The notes: generated by a model from the sequence alone, not told the origin. Shown: positions 1 through 13,500, numbered from the stretch's first letter. The stretch is DNA of 64,000 nt from Cryptomeria japonica (GCF_030272615.1 NC_081412.1:98395796-98459795); one strand, 5' to 3'. Program-made: numbers and translations.

Positions 1-300
1 TTTGGCCATAAAAGCATAAAAAGAAAACTCCTGCTCGGTGTGCTCTACAACATGGGCCTTCTGCTAAGCCCTCCCTATTTCGATTGCTAAGATGCCAATC
101 GTTTCCTGCAATCCTTCTTCATATGACCAAACTTGTGACAATAGTTGCATGTAATATTATTCTTGGGATTATATTGCCCTTATTGGAGGCTTTCGCAATG
201 AATGTCTATTTAGTGGAGAATGTGCTAGTGTTGCTGCCTGTTGGTTAACAGATTTGTCACCTAACTCTATATCCTCACGCCCACAAAGATGACAAATGTA
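1..300 (-). pseudogene. Copia element J, gag zinc-knuckle region
   Basis: The minus strand encodes CNYCHKFGHMKKDC (about 150-110), a CCHC zinc knuckle of Copia gag, with more cysteine/histidine-rich gag just upstream and HVVEHTEQEFSFYAF after it. The frame has stops. It is the downstream part of the element whose gag start and LTR are at 1990-3856; about 1.7 kb of other DNA separates the parts. The element runs off the left edge. Confidence 0.75.
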
Positions 301-880
301 ACCACAGTTGAACCAACCTAACTAAATATGAACTGGCTGATTCTTTGCTTATTTTACAAGGTGGCAGCTACCTTCTAATGATTTTCAATGAATAAACAAA
401 CAATTCATATGCTTTTAACCAGAAAGCAAATAAGGAAAGAGCTTTTAACCAGAAAGCTTTATAAAGGCATTCACAATACTAGCTATTATTTTTAGAGTTT
501 TTCAGATTTTAAAATAAAGCCACTATGAAATACCATTCACAGCTAATATTCCACAGCAACTGAAATTTCAAATCATCCACCATTTCAACATAAATTCACT
601 AACTGAAATCCATTTCAAAGAACAAAAAGGCATCCACACACCATAATTCAAAGCCTATGCATATATGAAAGCCACTAGAAGTTCTTCTATATTAAAAATA
701 GCAGATAACCATATGCATAGAAGTCTTTATGTTCTAATGAGAAAAACAAAGTTTGCCCAAAAGATCCCTTCAAATTAACTAATCTACCTATTTATAGCTA
801 TAACCTTCCTATCCTTTCCGTTCCCGAGAAACGGTTACTAAAGCTAACAGTCTTGATCATGACCATTTCAAAACAAAATC

Positions 881-1471
881 CTAAAGAGCAACACAAAATA
901 TAAATCGCCTCACAACAGGTAAGGCGACAAGACCTCGGGCTCCATCGTCACGTATCGGGTTCAACTTTGCAATCCGCTTGTCGATCTCATCTGCTTTTTC
1001 TGCTTCTTCGACCAGTGTCACCAAGATATCCTCAAATTCTTCCCAATCAAAAACGGGAGCTCGAGAAAAATCAGACATGCTCAAAAGAATGTGCCACTAC
1101 ACAAGGTTGACATCAGGCTGCAATACAGGACCTCTTCCAACTGGGGCACCATTTTGCTGAAGTCGATTATTCGGGTTTCTTCCTGCCGATAGGTCGTCTC
1201 GTAGACATTGTTCGTGATTCTCAGCTTGTTTTGCAATCTTATCTAATAGGGTGACGGTCTTCCTATATTCACTGAAATCGGTTTGTGCTTTCCATGCAAA
1301 AGACTGTAACTGCCAGACTATATCTTCCTGCTCTAACTCTGGCCAATTCAAATCTGGATTATGAAAAGGCAGTTCATCATCATGAGGCAAGACCATTCTA
1401 ATGCATGCAATTATGATGACAATTTTCCCCTTGGCTACCTTTAATGTTTTTTGCAAGAATGACAACATCAA
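881..1471 (-). pseudogene. Unrecognised ORF with one in-frame stop
   Basis: On the minus strand about 196 codons are open except for a single stop at 1099-1097. The first part (from about 1468) reads MLSFLQKTLKVAKG and is rich in charged helix-forming residues (LNWPELEQEDIVWQLQSF, LLDKIAKQAENHEQCL); the second reads MSDFSRAPVFDWEEFEDIL then an acidic helix. The two parts are in the same frame. No family is recognised. It sits between two pieces of Copia J, so it may be cargo of an element inserted there, or a captured gene fragment. Overlapping open frames at 1468-1659 suggest a frameshift extending it upstream. Confidence 0.4.
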
Positions 1472-1989
1472 ACGAAGTAACGCATGCCGCCACCTTTTTT
1501 CATATTTGGGTTGCTTAAAGACCTTTCATGACGTGGCAATCGACGAGGTGGAAGAAGGGACGGCAAGAAGCCGTTATTCTTATCATCCTGACAGCCCCAT
1601 TTAATTCCGTCGATGGCCAAGCGAAACCTATCTATACTATTACTCGTGTTGCCATCCAAGGTACCAAAACCACTAGTCTTAATTACACCAAACGTCCTTT
1701 CTTAGAACCAACAATGTCCTTTAAATTTTTGAGAGTTGGACATCCGCCCAACACAAGGAGCATCGAAGAGTCGGGAGATTGGGAGATCGAGCAACTTCAT
1801 AACCAACAAACTCCTTACAAAAGCATCCACAAGCCAAACCTCCTAAAGGTGGTGGCATTATACGAACTTCCCTAAGCTGATCGGTCGATCGGGTAGTTCT
1901 AAAAGTTGAGAACTCCGCAACAGAAGTTAAGGAATTCGGAAAGGCCGCAATAAAAGCTAAAAAGAGGAAAAGTGGAGGGGAGCTACTTT

Positions 1990-2606
1990 TCAAAGTTTAA
2001 AAATTTTATAGGCAACACTGCCAAACTGTTGTTTCCATCTATCTTAATGCAGAAGATTGTTGTAGAAGTCAAGAAACTTGAGATCAACACTAGTGGAAGT
2101 GATATTGAGCGTCTCAATAAAATGCTCGTAGGACCAAAGTAAACTCTTGAGCGTAACCACCATGTATTCTTCCTCCATTGTGCGACCAATTGCTTCTAGT
2201 TGATCACGTATATCCTTGATCTTCATAAGATGCTCCTCAAAGACATCTCATCATCCATCATCATGGAAAACAACATGATCTTCAGAAAGAACACTCGGCT
2301 TTTGTTGGACGTTTCATGAAGGTCCTTCAAATGCTTCCAAATTTTTGGAGTGGTCTTACCAAACGAGACTTGAGGGAGCTAATCATCAGTGATGGATAAT
2401 TTGAGGAGCATGACTACTTCTCGATTGCGCTCATCATATTTGTCTTGATCTTTTCCCGTTGTTGAAGGTTGAGTCGTAGTACCCAAAATGACCTCATCCA
2501 GACACCGATATTCAAAGATGGCTAACATGCACTGTTTGCACATGTTATAATTGCGACCATTGAACTTCTGACTACTTTCCAACATAACATTCATCAAAGA
2601 CACCAT
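1990..2606 (-). pseudogene. Copia element J, gag (UBN2-type), broken
   Basis: Minus-strand gag in two frames. 2606-2379 has KFNGRNYNMCKQCMLAIFEY and later DERNREVVMLLKLSI; 2226-1996 has DQLEAIGRTMEEEYMVVTLK, then a QDRWKQQFG-like end. These are the conserved blocks of Copia gag polyproteins, broken by stops and at least one frameshift. Homology ends at about 1990, where other DNA begins. Confidence 0.8.
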
Positions 2607-3521
2607 CGTTCACACTTTCTGATGCACAAAATGTCACACATGACTGCAAACTTTAAAACAAGTCAAAAAATGACAAAGCTTGCGGGCACAAATCCCAAGG
2701 CTATGCAAAAGATTGATGGATTGATCAAAATCAATCAACGTGCACAAATCCCAAGATTAAAAAAATGTAGAAAGTAGGACCCCTTATTTTGTTAAAAAAT
2801 AAATCAAAAACTTGAACACCTACAAAAAAACGTTGTACTTGCACAACAAAACCCTAGCCGCAAGCACCCACGATCTACAAACCCAAAAACCCTAGGTTGC
2901 AAATATAATTACATAAATCATAAGAAACCCTAGTCAATTGTTCTTAGAGAGAAAAACGGCGATATTTCTATGGAAGTAAAAATGCAATAGACTACTACAA
3001 ATAACAAATCCAGCACACCCACGATCTGCAAAAAAATACCACAAATGCTGACACACGAAAAGAAAAAGACTAGAAAACATCATCGCACAGGAAAATGATC
3101 AGAAATCACAATGTTTGAACAACCCTTGGCCACCAAAAAAAATTGTGTCATGGAAAACATGCCTATTGCGGTGAACTAAAACCCTTGGCACGCAAAACAA
3201 ACACAAAGCCTTCATCATCACTCAAGCAAAAAAGAATGCACTAGTCATGTAAAAACAAAAGACAATGTCCACACAATCACTCGGAAAATCTTTCGGAAGC
3301 CCGTGCATAGCAAAAACAGAAAAACAACATGATTTCCACAAACAAATCCAAGTTTTTGCCCATTAAAAACCTAAGGGAAAAAAACATCAAAAAAAACTTT
3401 CAAATTTGCCTTCAAAATGACTTTAAAAATAAATCCTCGATTTTTAAAAAAATCATAGGAAAAATTTTGAAAATGCCCACGAATTTTATTTGAAAAAATA
3501 ATTCGCAAAAAAAATTTAAAA
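2607..3521 (-). mobile_element. Leader of Copia J
   Basis: Untranslated leader between the primer binding site and gag, purine-rich and with repeated aaccctag motifs. No gene seen. Confidence 0.5.
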
Positions 3522-3535
3522 TGGCTCTGATACCA
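3522..3535 (-). other. Primer binding site of Copia J
   Basis: The minus strand reads TGGTATCAGAGCCA directly inside the LTR, the usual complement of the initiator tRNA-Met 3' end used by plant Copia elements. Confidence 0.8.
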
Positions 3536-3856
3536 TGAAATGATAATTGATTGAATAAACAATGGAGATGCAAAGCTCCATTTAAACGCAATTACAAAGA
3601 TGATGTTTCTAAACGAAACAATAGTTAACTAAAAATGAAAATAGAAACTAGCTAAACTTACTAAAGTACATTAAATGACCATTAAATAAGAAATATTCTA
3701 ATATTACTCTAATAGGCATAGGCATAAAAAAAATTAGCAATGGTCACATCCTGTGTTTGCACATTGACCATAATTGCGACTGTCCTTGGCCTCTCAATAC
3801 ACCTAATCTTCCTTTTTTCTCGTGGCAATATCACTACTACCACCTAAGACACAACA
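3536..3856 (-). mobile_element. 5' LTR of Copia J
   Basis: Bounded by TG at 3536 next to the primer binding site and by ACAACA at 3851-3856; in minus orientation the LTR runs TGTTGTGTC... to ...CATTTCA, 321 bp. The outer end is inferred from the TG/CA rule only, since the partner LTR is outside the window. Confidence 0.65.
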
Positions 3857-5930
3857 TTCGGCAAATATCAACCATGAAATTCGGTTCTTGCTGAATGTCA
3901 AATATTTATAAAAAAATTGATAAAAATCGCCAATTATTCATACGAAGAAATCGGCATTTTTTTCATTAAACATTTTAAAAGTGATAGTTTTAGAGTTTTG
4001 TGATAGTTTTTAGGGTTTCCCAACCATTTTTTTAATGAAGAGCTGTTCTCTAGCCCCTTAAATGCACAAATCAATACGACTCTTGAATGAAAGCAATATT
4101 GAGTGTTTTGGTTCTGCGAGTCTGAGTGCATTATGAGGAGAGGCGACTCCATATTTTTTGGCGAGTGGTGAATACAGACTGCATATTTTGGCAAGGCAAA
4201 TATATAGACTACATCTCAAAGAGAATCCACTGGTGTCGTCGCTACTTTTTGTGAAGAGCCGAATCCCTACAAATGTCGTATTTTGTGGAAAGGTGAATCC
4301 CTTCGCTGCCTCTCCCTCTACCACCACCACGCTTGTTGAGGAAGGCCATTTTATTTATATAGTTGTTTTAGCCTTTTAAGTTTAATTTTTCAAGACTTCA
4401 ATATAGTTTATAACCTACATTTATTAATATATTTTTACAAAATGTATAGTATAAATCAAATACTTTAAAATACTAATTGTTAATTTTTTCATAATATAAT
4501 ATATAAATTTTAAATGTTATATAATAATTAAGTATACCATATATATTAATATTGTTATCTCGAAAAACTATTATATTAAATTATATAATAGATTTTAATT
4601 ATTTTATATTTTATTAAACTTAATTTTATAAACATACATGTTAAATAATATAATTATAAAAGTGCTATATGATGCATTTTTAGTGTTTAATAATAGGATT
4701 AAATTTACTAATTCCAAATTGCAAAATTTATTTTATTTAGTTGTTAAAAAAATATTTATTATAACTAGATTTAATATTTATTTATTTATAATTTTCCGTT
4801 TTATAATAAATTAACATATCATATTAGAATAATCAATTTAAATATGAAGCTAGAACTCAACAAACGTAAAAATATTAAATCAAATTCAACAAATATACTA
4901 AACTTTAACATATTTAATTTAAATTTAACAAGCATATTTTTTAATTATTTAATATTGTATTGTTTTATTCTACAATTAATATATTTAAATATTTAAAAAA
5001 AAGTTTCAAGATTATTGAGGTTGACAATAAAAAATTTATATTTTTTTTAAAATAAAATTATATAGGTCGAATTTAATCCAAATTTTCACCCTTGCTGAAC
5101 TTCATCTAAATTTGAACTCGAATTTGAACAGTGTGACTTTGACTACCACTACCAACCATGGATAGCATAGGCATAGATGATTGTCAAAAACAATGTATGG
5201 GCATTGTTACACTTTTAGACCTCATTTTTGCCTCCATACTTAATCTATGAGCCTCTAGCTTCTCATCCTCCTTTATTATTGGACAAACCTTAACTCCATG
5301 GCTAGTAACACCCAACAAACGAGAACATACCCTTTTCTAGCTCCTAAAATCTTTCTTGCAAATGTGACACAAGCACACCCTACTCCCTCCTAATTTTTTC
5401 TTTTAAGCATCTCAAGTTATCACAAGTTGTAAAAGAGGTTTTTTTGAGTTAAAAGGACCCTTTGCATAAAGTTTCAAGGCAAGGCAAGGCTGCTCAAATG
5501 GATTCAGTGACTCTACACTCCTGACACTTCCACATACTAATAAGGCTGAAACTCTTACATTTATTTCATTTTATTCCACTTTATTGTCACTACTCTCTCA
5601 TTGTCACTGCTGCTCATGTCATTTTGTGAGATATAATGCAAGTTTAAACTGAAAAAATGAAAAGAAAAAAAATTCAAACATTTCTTACTTTAAACTTTGA
5701 AAAAAAAAATGATAGAATGACTTACCACCTCTTTAGAACGGCCAATCACCATGATCTTCCCCCAAACTTTGGGGCCCACCAACAAGCATTAATATAATTT
5801 TTTTGAAGCATAAGGTTGTTATAGTACTTAAGTTTTGACCTAACCTAAATAGTGAACTTTTAAATTGTATATAGTTGCATTCTTAATAACAATATTTTCA
5901 TCTTTATTTCTTGTGTTCACTTGATCCCCT
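3857..5930. other. AT-rich intergenic or intronic DNA
   Basis: Extremely AT-rich from about 4390 to 5060, otherwise unremarkable. No coding or element signature seen. It lies in intron 14 of MetRS if the last exons are left of the window. Confidence 0.5.
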
Positions 5931-5934
5931 CATA

Positions 5935-5944
5935 TGGTATCAGA
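5935..5944 (+). other. Possible Copia primer binding site
   Basis: TGGTATCAGA matches the first ten bases of the initiator-tRNA primer site. An LTR end may lie just before it (ctcata), but neither its start nor any coding region was found, so this may be chance. Confidence 0.25.
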
Positions 5945-7051
5945 TTCAATATGAAATTCGATATGAAGGGCCTAGTTCTATAAGCTTCAGAGTTTTATTG
6001 TGTAGCTAGCTCAGATGCCTTCTAGGGCCAACCTAGTGCACAAAATGCCAAGTGGCCTGTCGGCCTTGGCATTGGATATCTCAGTTGTATGAGTCTAATT
6101 TGGGGCAGGCCCTATTTGGGCGAACCACTTGTATGTAAATTGTGATTAAGTTAAAATGTAACTTGCAACTAAGGGAGACTCATATGTAACTTGTAATATA
6201 TGGGTCTGACCCTATCCTTGGCACCAAAAGTATATGGACAACTTGAGGTCTATTGAGGTCTATTAGGAGGTATTGATTCATATATATGCAAGGTCATGAT
6301 TGCATCAATAGACAGCAAATTCAACAACATGGAGGACATGTAATGTGCTAGGGGGTGACGATAAGAGCTTATTGTCTATGGTTGGGAAGGCAACAGATCT
6401 GATGTTGGCCTGTGGTTAACGAGCACTACCATAAAATCAATAGAGAGATTGTACACCAAATCTTCAAAGCCTGATCAAAAAGAGTGTTTATTGCAAAATT
6501 TTGGTTTGGGAGATGGAGGGGGAGCAAAGGTGTAATTAGCAGGGAAAGAAATTGCATTAAAATTAATTTACATAACAACATAGTTTTAAAAAAGAATTTT
6601 ATAAGGAAAAGATCATGTGATTAGAAAAGTGGAAAATAAGAGGTATTCTTTATATCATGGTGACAGAAGGGAATAAAGTACTTGCAAGGGAATGAAAACT
6701 ATGAAACAATGTCTCACAAAGGAACCTGACTGCAACCGTGGACACTGTAATATATTTGTGATAGAAATAATGAAGAGTTGCACTCTTTCAAAGGTGAAAG
6801 GGTGTGTCTCTTGCCAAAGGGCATACATGATGAAGAAAAGTGACCTCTCCTTCACATTGAGAGATATAAAGGAAAGGAATTAAAAGCATTCGGTGACAAC
6901 ACCATCGATCAGATCAGATCAGAACTGTTATTAAGTTACAGGCAGTATCATCATTGTTCTTGGTGGTATGCATGGGAATGTGCTTAATATATGAAGTCTG
7001 ATAATGTTCTTATGCAGAATTTAATATTAATATTAATATAGACTGCAATAT

Positions 7052-7119
7052 GTATGACAGTCATACTTAGTTTCATATCAGTGGCAGACCAGATCTGACG
7101 CATGTCAGATCTGTCTGCC
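7052..7119. repeat. Two adjacent inverted repeats
   Basis: GTATGAC and GTCATAC (7052-7066) flank one base. Then 7083-7099 and 7104-7119 form a stem of 16 pairs with one bulged C and a GCAT loop; outer AGTGGC/GCCACT arms extend it. No gene is nearby. It may be the remains of a palindromic miniature transposon. Confidence 0.6.
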
Positions 7120-7439
7120 TTTACAGCCACTAAATATACTAATAATTGATGTTTCTAGGCAGAGGTAGCATTAATAACTTATATAATAAGTAATTAGCAA
7201 ATACATAAATAACTGATAATATACTTTAATTCGTTTATTTATGTATGTATATATATTCAAATCAGAATAAGGATAATAGATTTATATATGATAATGATGT
7301 TAGTAAGGTTTATATTCGCTTGATAAACATACATATATACTTGTAAATATATGTTATTATGAATATAATGAATAAATTTATTCGATTATATTTTCTTAAA
7401 TTATTTATATGTGTGTCTTATCTTGTAATCAATCAAAGG

Positions 7440-7847
7440 AATGAATGGAGGAAGTTACTGAATTGCAGTTTACCAGTTCTCCCAAGCTAAGTAGGCCACC
7501 CTAAGGGATGGAATTATCATAGTGGGACGTTCCTAGCTCTTGTGGGCCAAGATGTGAGTTATCATAGTGGGATGTTGCACGCTCTTGGGCTTAGTTGGGT
7601 TGAGCACTTTGTAGGCACCCTTGCAAGGCTTTCCTACCAAACTAAACTATGATTGGTTATGGGTAGAAAGACATGTTTATCATTCTATGTAATATATTTG
7701 TTATTAATCCATGTATTTATTTGTCTATTCCTCAGTTTATTGAATGACTAGATGAAGTTACTCTTATATAGTGAAAAATGATAAACTATATTGTGAAATT
7801 ACTAATTTAGGACAATATTCAGGTAATCACTAGTTGGGGACATTACA
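7440..7847 (+). mobile_element. LTR 3' end fragment
   Basis: Ends GGGGACATTACA at 7847, like the ends of LTRs C and N, and contains the same kind of GC-rich blocks (cttgggcttag, gggccaagatg). Start not located. Confidence 0.4.
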
Positions 7848-8779
7848 TTAAGCCTATTTCCCATAGGCTAATAGGGATGATAAGGTAAAAAACAACTTTA
7901 GTCGTCTGAGTCACTTTATGATATAGCTTATAAAAAAATTGCATAAAAGTTATTTTTAAGAGAGGATCAATAAAGTGTCACTAGGACAAAGAGCCAAAAG
8001 TAATGTTTTATTAGAAAGCCTTTCTAGACACTTCAAATAAAGTTTTGGAGGGCAAGGAGAAAAAGAATACAAAAATCAATAATTTTCCAGTGCATTGTTA
8101 TATAAACCCCTTTTTCCTGAAGATCAAACACTTGTGTTCGTCTTTTTGCCTAAAGATGAAAACTCTTTTGGCATCAAAATTTGGAGCACAAAAACTCTAT
8201 TATCCATTTGAGCAATTCTGTTCAAGGATTGCCATTGTGTGGAAAGCTTGCTATTATTTTTCAACTCCAGTTTGTGATAGCAGATTTCAGTATGCTTATG
8301 AATCTGATATTTCAGATCAATTTTGAGGTGATTTCAAAATATCTTAATAATGGTAGGTTGCAAATGTTTTATTATTATAATGTGATACTTCTATTGTTTG
8401 TTGGTTGTACCATAGAAATATCTGATTGTAGCCTTTGTTAATACAGTCACACATATTATGGAGTGATATTTACATTATTTTTACGAGCCATACCTTTCCT
8501 TAGAGTCCATCACAGTATCGTACTATTCCTGCAGCATCATACAAGTCTAAGTTGAAGACTATTGAAAGGCAAGTTAATACTTGTCATAACACCTCGGGAA
8601 AGGATCACAACATTGTCATATGCTGCTCTATGAATTTATAGAACCTTTAAGTCTGACACAGCATCCAAGTCATCATTACTTTCTGCCATACCACTTCCTC
8701 ATGGACTATTCTACATTTGACAGACAGAAGTAATTTAACATTGGGTGTCACACAAGACAACAAGGAAAGAACTTTTTAA

Positions 8780-9517
8780 GGAGAAACTATTTTAATTGGC
8801 TGTCGTACCCGACAAAAATGGAGTCATGATTCTTCAAAGGATTGGGATTTGTATTATTAAGCAACTGTCATACATGATATTTGTCAATGAAAGGTATTAA
8901 AAGGAAATCACACCATATCGTTGATTTATTATTACCTTGAGTGGTCATATGGTTGAAATTGAGATTGATTCTCATTACTATCTGTCATACCATCTGCAAT
9001 ATTATTTTTGCATTAATAATTTCTAATTCTTAAGTATTAATATCTGTTGTTCTGCACATTCCTGCATCAACCATACAAAGGTTTCAACTATCATCTGGTA
9101 TTTTCATTATTAAAGACTTGTTCCTTGATTTTATATCAAATCTTTCTGTACTAATTATTACATCTTTCAGAGGTGACTTTTAGTAGACAGAAATTCAAAG
9201 TTTGTGGTGTTAATCCAATACCAATTTTGCATTGTTTCATAATATCATTCTGTGTGGTTCTCTACCAAATTTACTGTAAATTTTGTATTCATTTTATAAG
9301 GATTGCCACCAAAACCAATATTGTATCTTTGACTTACATGCATCGTAAGTTGTGTGGCTTGCCACCAACAAGCATTATAATTTTATATTACTCATATCCT
9401 TTCACCGTATGCTCTCACCCTGCCCACATCAGGATCTTGATGATAAAAAATTGTTCAAGTTGATGCATCGCATTGTGAAACTTGTGAAAAATCAGAAAAT
9501 TCGGTTTGGGACATTAC
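8780..9517 (+). mobile_element. LTR-like 3' end fragment
   Basis: Ends TTGGGACATTACA at 9517, the terminal motif shared with the TGTAATGTCC-type LTRs in this window. The start is uncertain; TGTCGTACCCG near 8799 resembles an LTR head. Short open frames inside are not convincing genes. Confidence 0.3.
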
Positions 9518-10418
9518 ATTAAAGTACAACATATTCTTAAAAACCAAGTCTATGTTAAGCCTAGATGTGCTTTAAGTGAAATTCAAATCAAGTGGATCCT
9601 CAAAGCCTTAGAGAAAAACAGAATGATAGGTAGTATTTGAGATCGTCTACAAATGGGGCTGAGTAATTTGGTTATTGATGTCTTTCATGCTTCAAGGAAA
9701 ATAAAGGAAATAACCACATTTTAAGCCATCATATATACAATCCCCATGTGGTTGGAAGATGGATGACCACAAGGACCAACAGGACCATACCCAATCAAGA
9801 GAAACAAAACATTCTCCAGCAAAAATTCCCATTCAATCTCATAAATGACATGTCGAGCGCATTCAAGGTTTTTGAAAATTGTAGGGTCATGAAAGACCTA
9901 TTCTAGGAGGAAACAACGAAATTTGGTCCAAGATTATCTAGGGGAGTTCAGTTGTATCTCACCTTCAATAAGACGGTGATGACAATCTGACTTATGATTT
10001 TCCATACATACACAAAAAGAGAAGCAAGCAATTGGTTTGGTATCTCTCGGAGAATATCAAGCAGCTTTCCTAGAGTATTATTTGGGATAAAAATTTCAGT
10101 CACAATTCATGTTACACTGTTAAGTTATTTGTGACAAAATTAGTTAGGAGATAACTGCCACGTATTCAGATAAAAGGGAATGCAGTGAATGCATCTTACA
10201 TAATATTTTTATAATGCTCATCACATTACTTCAATACACATCCATCCGATACTCATTTGCCACATCATATAAGAAAGGATAGAGGACAAGACTGTGAGAC
10301 ATCCATAAAAGAAATGGTCAAAATCTTCAATCAAAATTAACTTTGCAGAGCAACTAGCAGCTGCCCAATTCTTTGCTAAACTGTTGCTGATGTCTTTCAA
10401 AAAGGTGAAAAAAATAAC
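9518..10418. other. Intron 14 sequence, no gene seen
   Basis: A plus-strand stretch at about 9780-9990 is rather open, but no protein family was recognised. The rest is intron DNA next to exon 14. Confidence 0.4.
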
Positions 10419-10539
10419 CTGAAATTGTGGTATTTTTTATTTGCTCGGCAATTTTTGCTGCTTCAGCATTAGCTTGCTGGATCCTGTCAGCTTGACTGCC
10501 CGCAAACTTTTTTCTGTAGTATTCAACCTCTTCATCTTT
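10419..10539 (-). CDS. MetRS: MetRS exon 14 (linker)
   Basis: Residues 580-619: [19 protein letters not shown], then a charged helix ending TTIS, plus one base of a Gly codon. In plant MetRS this linker leads to the C-terminal tRNA-binding domain. Reading on past the GTTATT donor soon meets a stop, so another exon must follow; none is recognisable between 1 and 10418. Confidence 0.92.
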
Positions 10540-13500
10540 CTAGACCACAACACAAATAAAGGTCACAGCTTGAAAATTATTAACCTTGAAAGTAGTTTCC
10601 CTATTAATAATACCTTTTTAATTGGAAATAAAGGAATTTGCACAGATAACAATGATAGAATTCAAAGGTAATGGGGCAATACCATTTCTAAAAACAGTGG
10701 TTCTGGGTTTCCAATAGTGTGACCAGAGGGAACAATGTCCCAAGGCCTTCTGGCCTTTTCAAGGTCTCCCTTTTCATCAGAGAGTGATAATGTTTCAAGC
10801 GACAGATTGAGCTGTTCTAGCACCTGTAAAAGGTATTCAATATATAATCCTCCAGTTCCACTTAACAATGGTAGAAGCTTATGGAATTTTAAAAAAATAT
10901 TATTGAAAAGAACTCATATTGGAAGCAGCATCAGACCTGCACAAAGATGGCTTACAGGTCTGGCAAATTCCTTGATCATTAATGACTAGTTCTCACCTTG
11001 TATGAAAAAGAAGGCATAAAAGGCTCCAATAAAGTTGCCAACAGATGTACAAGGCCAACTGAAGTCTTCAACACAATGGCACATGCTTCTGGGTCTTCGT
11101 TGTAAAGTTTCCAGAATTGACTATCCTATGTTTTGTAACAATAGCATGTATCTTTTAATTTTAATCGCAGAACATTAACCATGAAAAATTAAGATTTAAA
11201 AACCAAAGAATAATGGAAATTAGAAAGAAGATTACTTGTAAGTAACCATTTCCTTCTGTGGATATGCTCATTGCTGTTCTCAAACCCTGTTTAAGCTTAA
11301 CCTAAATGCAGGAGGAATCAAGAAATAAGCTAGATTTAGAATATGTGAAAAGATTATAGAGTTCAAAATTTTACAAAAAACTTTTGCTTTTTATTAAAAT
11401 AAAATAATAGAACATGCATCAACTGATTAAAAGAAACAAATCTTATTACTTTCTCCATAGCCTCAACATATTGTTCAACTAATTTTCCAACTCTCTCGCC
11501 CAGATCAGCAGTTAGCTTATGCATCTCAGCATTTTGAGCATCTGGGACAACAGACCCATAACCTTGACCTGTATGCGATTGAATATACATCACAAATCTG
11601 TGTTTTGACCTGTATGCAATTGAAAATAAGAAAACTAGCACATAGAACAAATACTCACCCAAAGGTTTTGCAAGAAAACTCAAGGAACGATGAATAAAGT
11701 TACCCAAATTTTTTAGCAATTCATTATTTTGTTTTGCTTGAAGATCTGCCCATGTAAAAAGTGTGTCTGACACCTGAAGTTCAAAAAATAAATAGTAAGA
11801 AATCTAGTCAAAAGATTCATTATCTTTCGTGGAGAATATTGATAGAACAGATAGAACGGAGATTCCTATGAAGAGCTGCAAATTTGAGAATAATGATCTC
11901 TCCAACGCTCACCTCGGGCCTATTTGTCAGCAAATAATACCGCCAAGTCTCAACAGGGATATTGGTGCTCTTGGCATCATTACCAAACACACCAATCCCC
12001 TTGGTTTTAGAAAATTTTCCTATGAAAATAAATCAGCAATTAAAATATTAGACAAAAACAATAATTGGCATTAGATTACAGAACTCAAAGCAGGCCATAG
12101 AACAAGGATGTGAAGCCACATCAAATGATATGGTTCTGTGCATTCAACTTAGCCAGAAACAATTAGGTTAGACATTGCAAAGGACTTTCTAGCTGATACT
12201 TTTTAAAATGTGAGGAACAACATCACATATACAAATTCATGTAAAGACATTTCAATAGGAAGCCAACCTGCTTCATAATTTAAGTATTCAGTAACACTAA
12301 TTGTCTTCATCAAAGTCCACTTCTCTCCTGTTCCAAGCAGTGTTGAAGGAAATAGAACCTGTGTCATAGAGATACATAAGTAAAGATTCCAAGAAAAGAA
12401 ATTAACAAAACTTGCATCCCAATGAAATATCACCTCTTTCATAAGTTAAAGAAAGACAAAATTATATATAACTAGGAGACTGCGTGGATTATAAAAGATA
12501 CATGAGCACAAGAAGCGACCATCGGCATCCCTGATATCTCAACAGATAAAAAAATCATAACAATTAACAATGGTATACAAAAAAAGATAAACTAAACCAT
12601 TAAAAAGGCCAGAATAATGGAGAATGGAATTCCCAAGACAAAGAAAACAAAAATAGCCAAATCCAACTTTGTATTCAACATATTTTACAAGAATTCTTAA
12701 GTTTGACAAACTCCTGTGTAGTGATGGATTATGTGCAAGCCCAATCACATGTAAATCCTGTGATCATCAAGAGAAATGAAGAGTTCAGTGCTGAGTTGAA
12801 GCAGAACTGGAACGTGCCCTTTTAGGATAGACATTGAGCATGTCCTGGCTTGGAGATATAGCAAACAAAAAAACAATGTTTTTGTGTCTCGGATTAAAAA
12901 AACACCACACAATGAGTCAACAAAGCTAATTGATTGTGACCTCATAGAGCTAGGGTTGAAGCTCTCCGAACACAGTCTAACGAGGCAAGTATACACTATG
13001 CATGCAGTCAAATGGGAGTCTTATAGACACTATCCTTTAGCAGAGGCTTGTGTACTCCATAGTTGAGGTCACATGTTTGAATCCGGAGCGGGGTAGGGTC
13101 ATGCACCTCATTGAACAAAAATGCCAGTGTTCCCTAAGGACACATCCTCAAGGTTTTCACGTCATTCTGGAGCCAAAAAAAATGTCATACGGATGGAGAG
13201 ATGGGGATGGAACGTTCTCACTAATTCACCCTTTTTTCAAAATTTTAGGTACTTCCTAAGGTCTCTCCCTCAACTTGGGGGTGTCTTTCGAGGTGTTCCC
13301 CACAAAGGGTACCATGGGATGTTCCCAACATACCAATGACATCCCCAACATTCTTGTGGCATCCCCCACAAGGTCCCACTAACACAACACAAATATGAAC
13401 ACTCGAAATTTTAAAAAAAATTCATAAAATCATAAAATATTGTGGTGGGCCGATAAGGTCCTAACATAAAAGAAATATATTTGATTCCTACTGCCCTGGT

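Noticed and set aside
10441-12074. Plus-strand open frames of 76-84 residues
   Set aside because: They are antisense shadows of MetRS exons 7-14.
13075-13084. Functional tRNA gene
   Set aside because: Only box-like motifs are present; no cloverleaf or acceptor stem could be formed.
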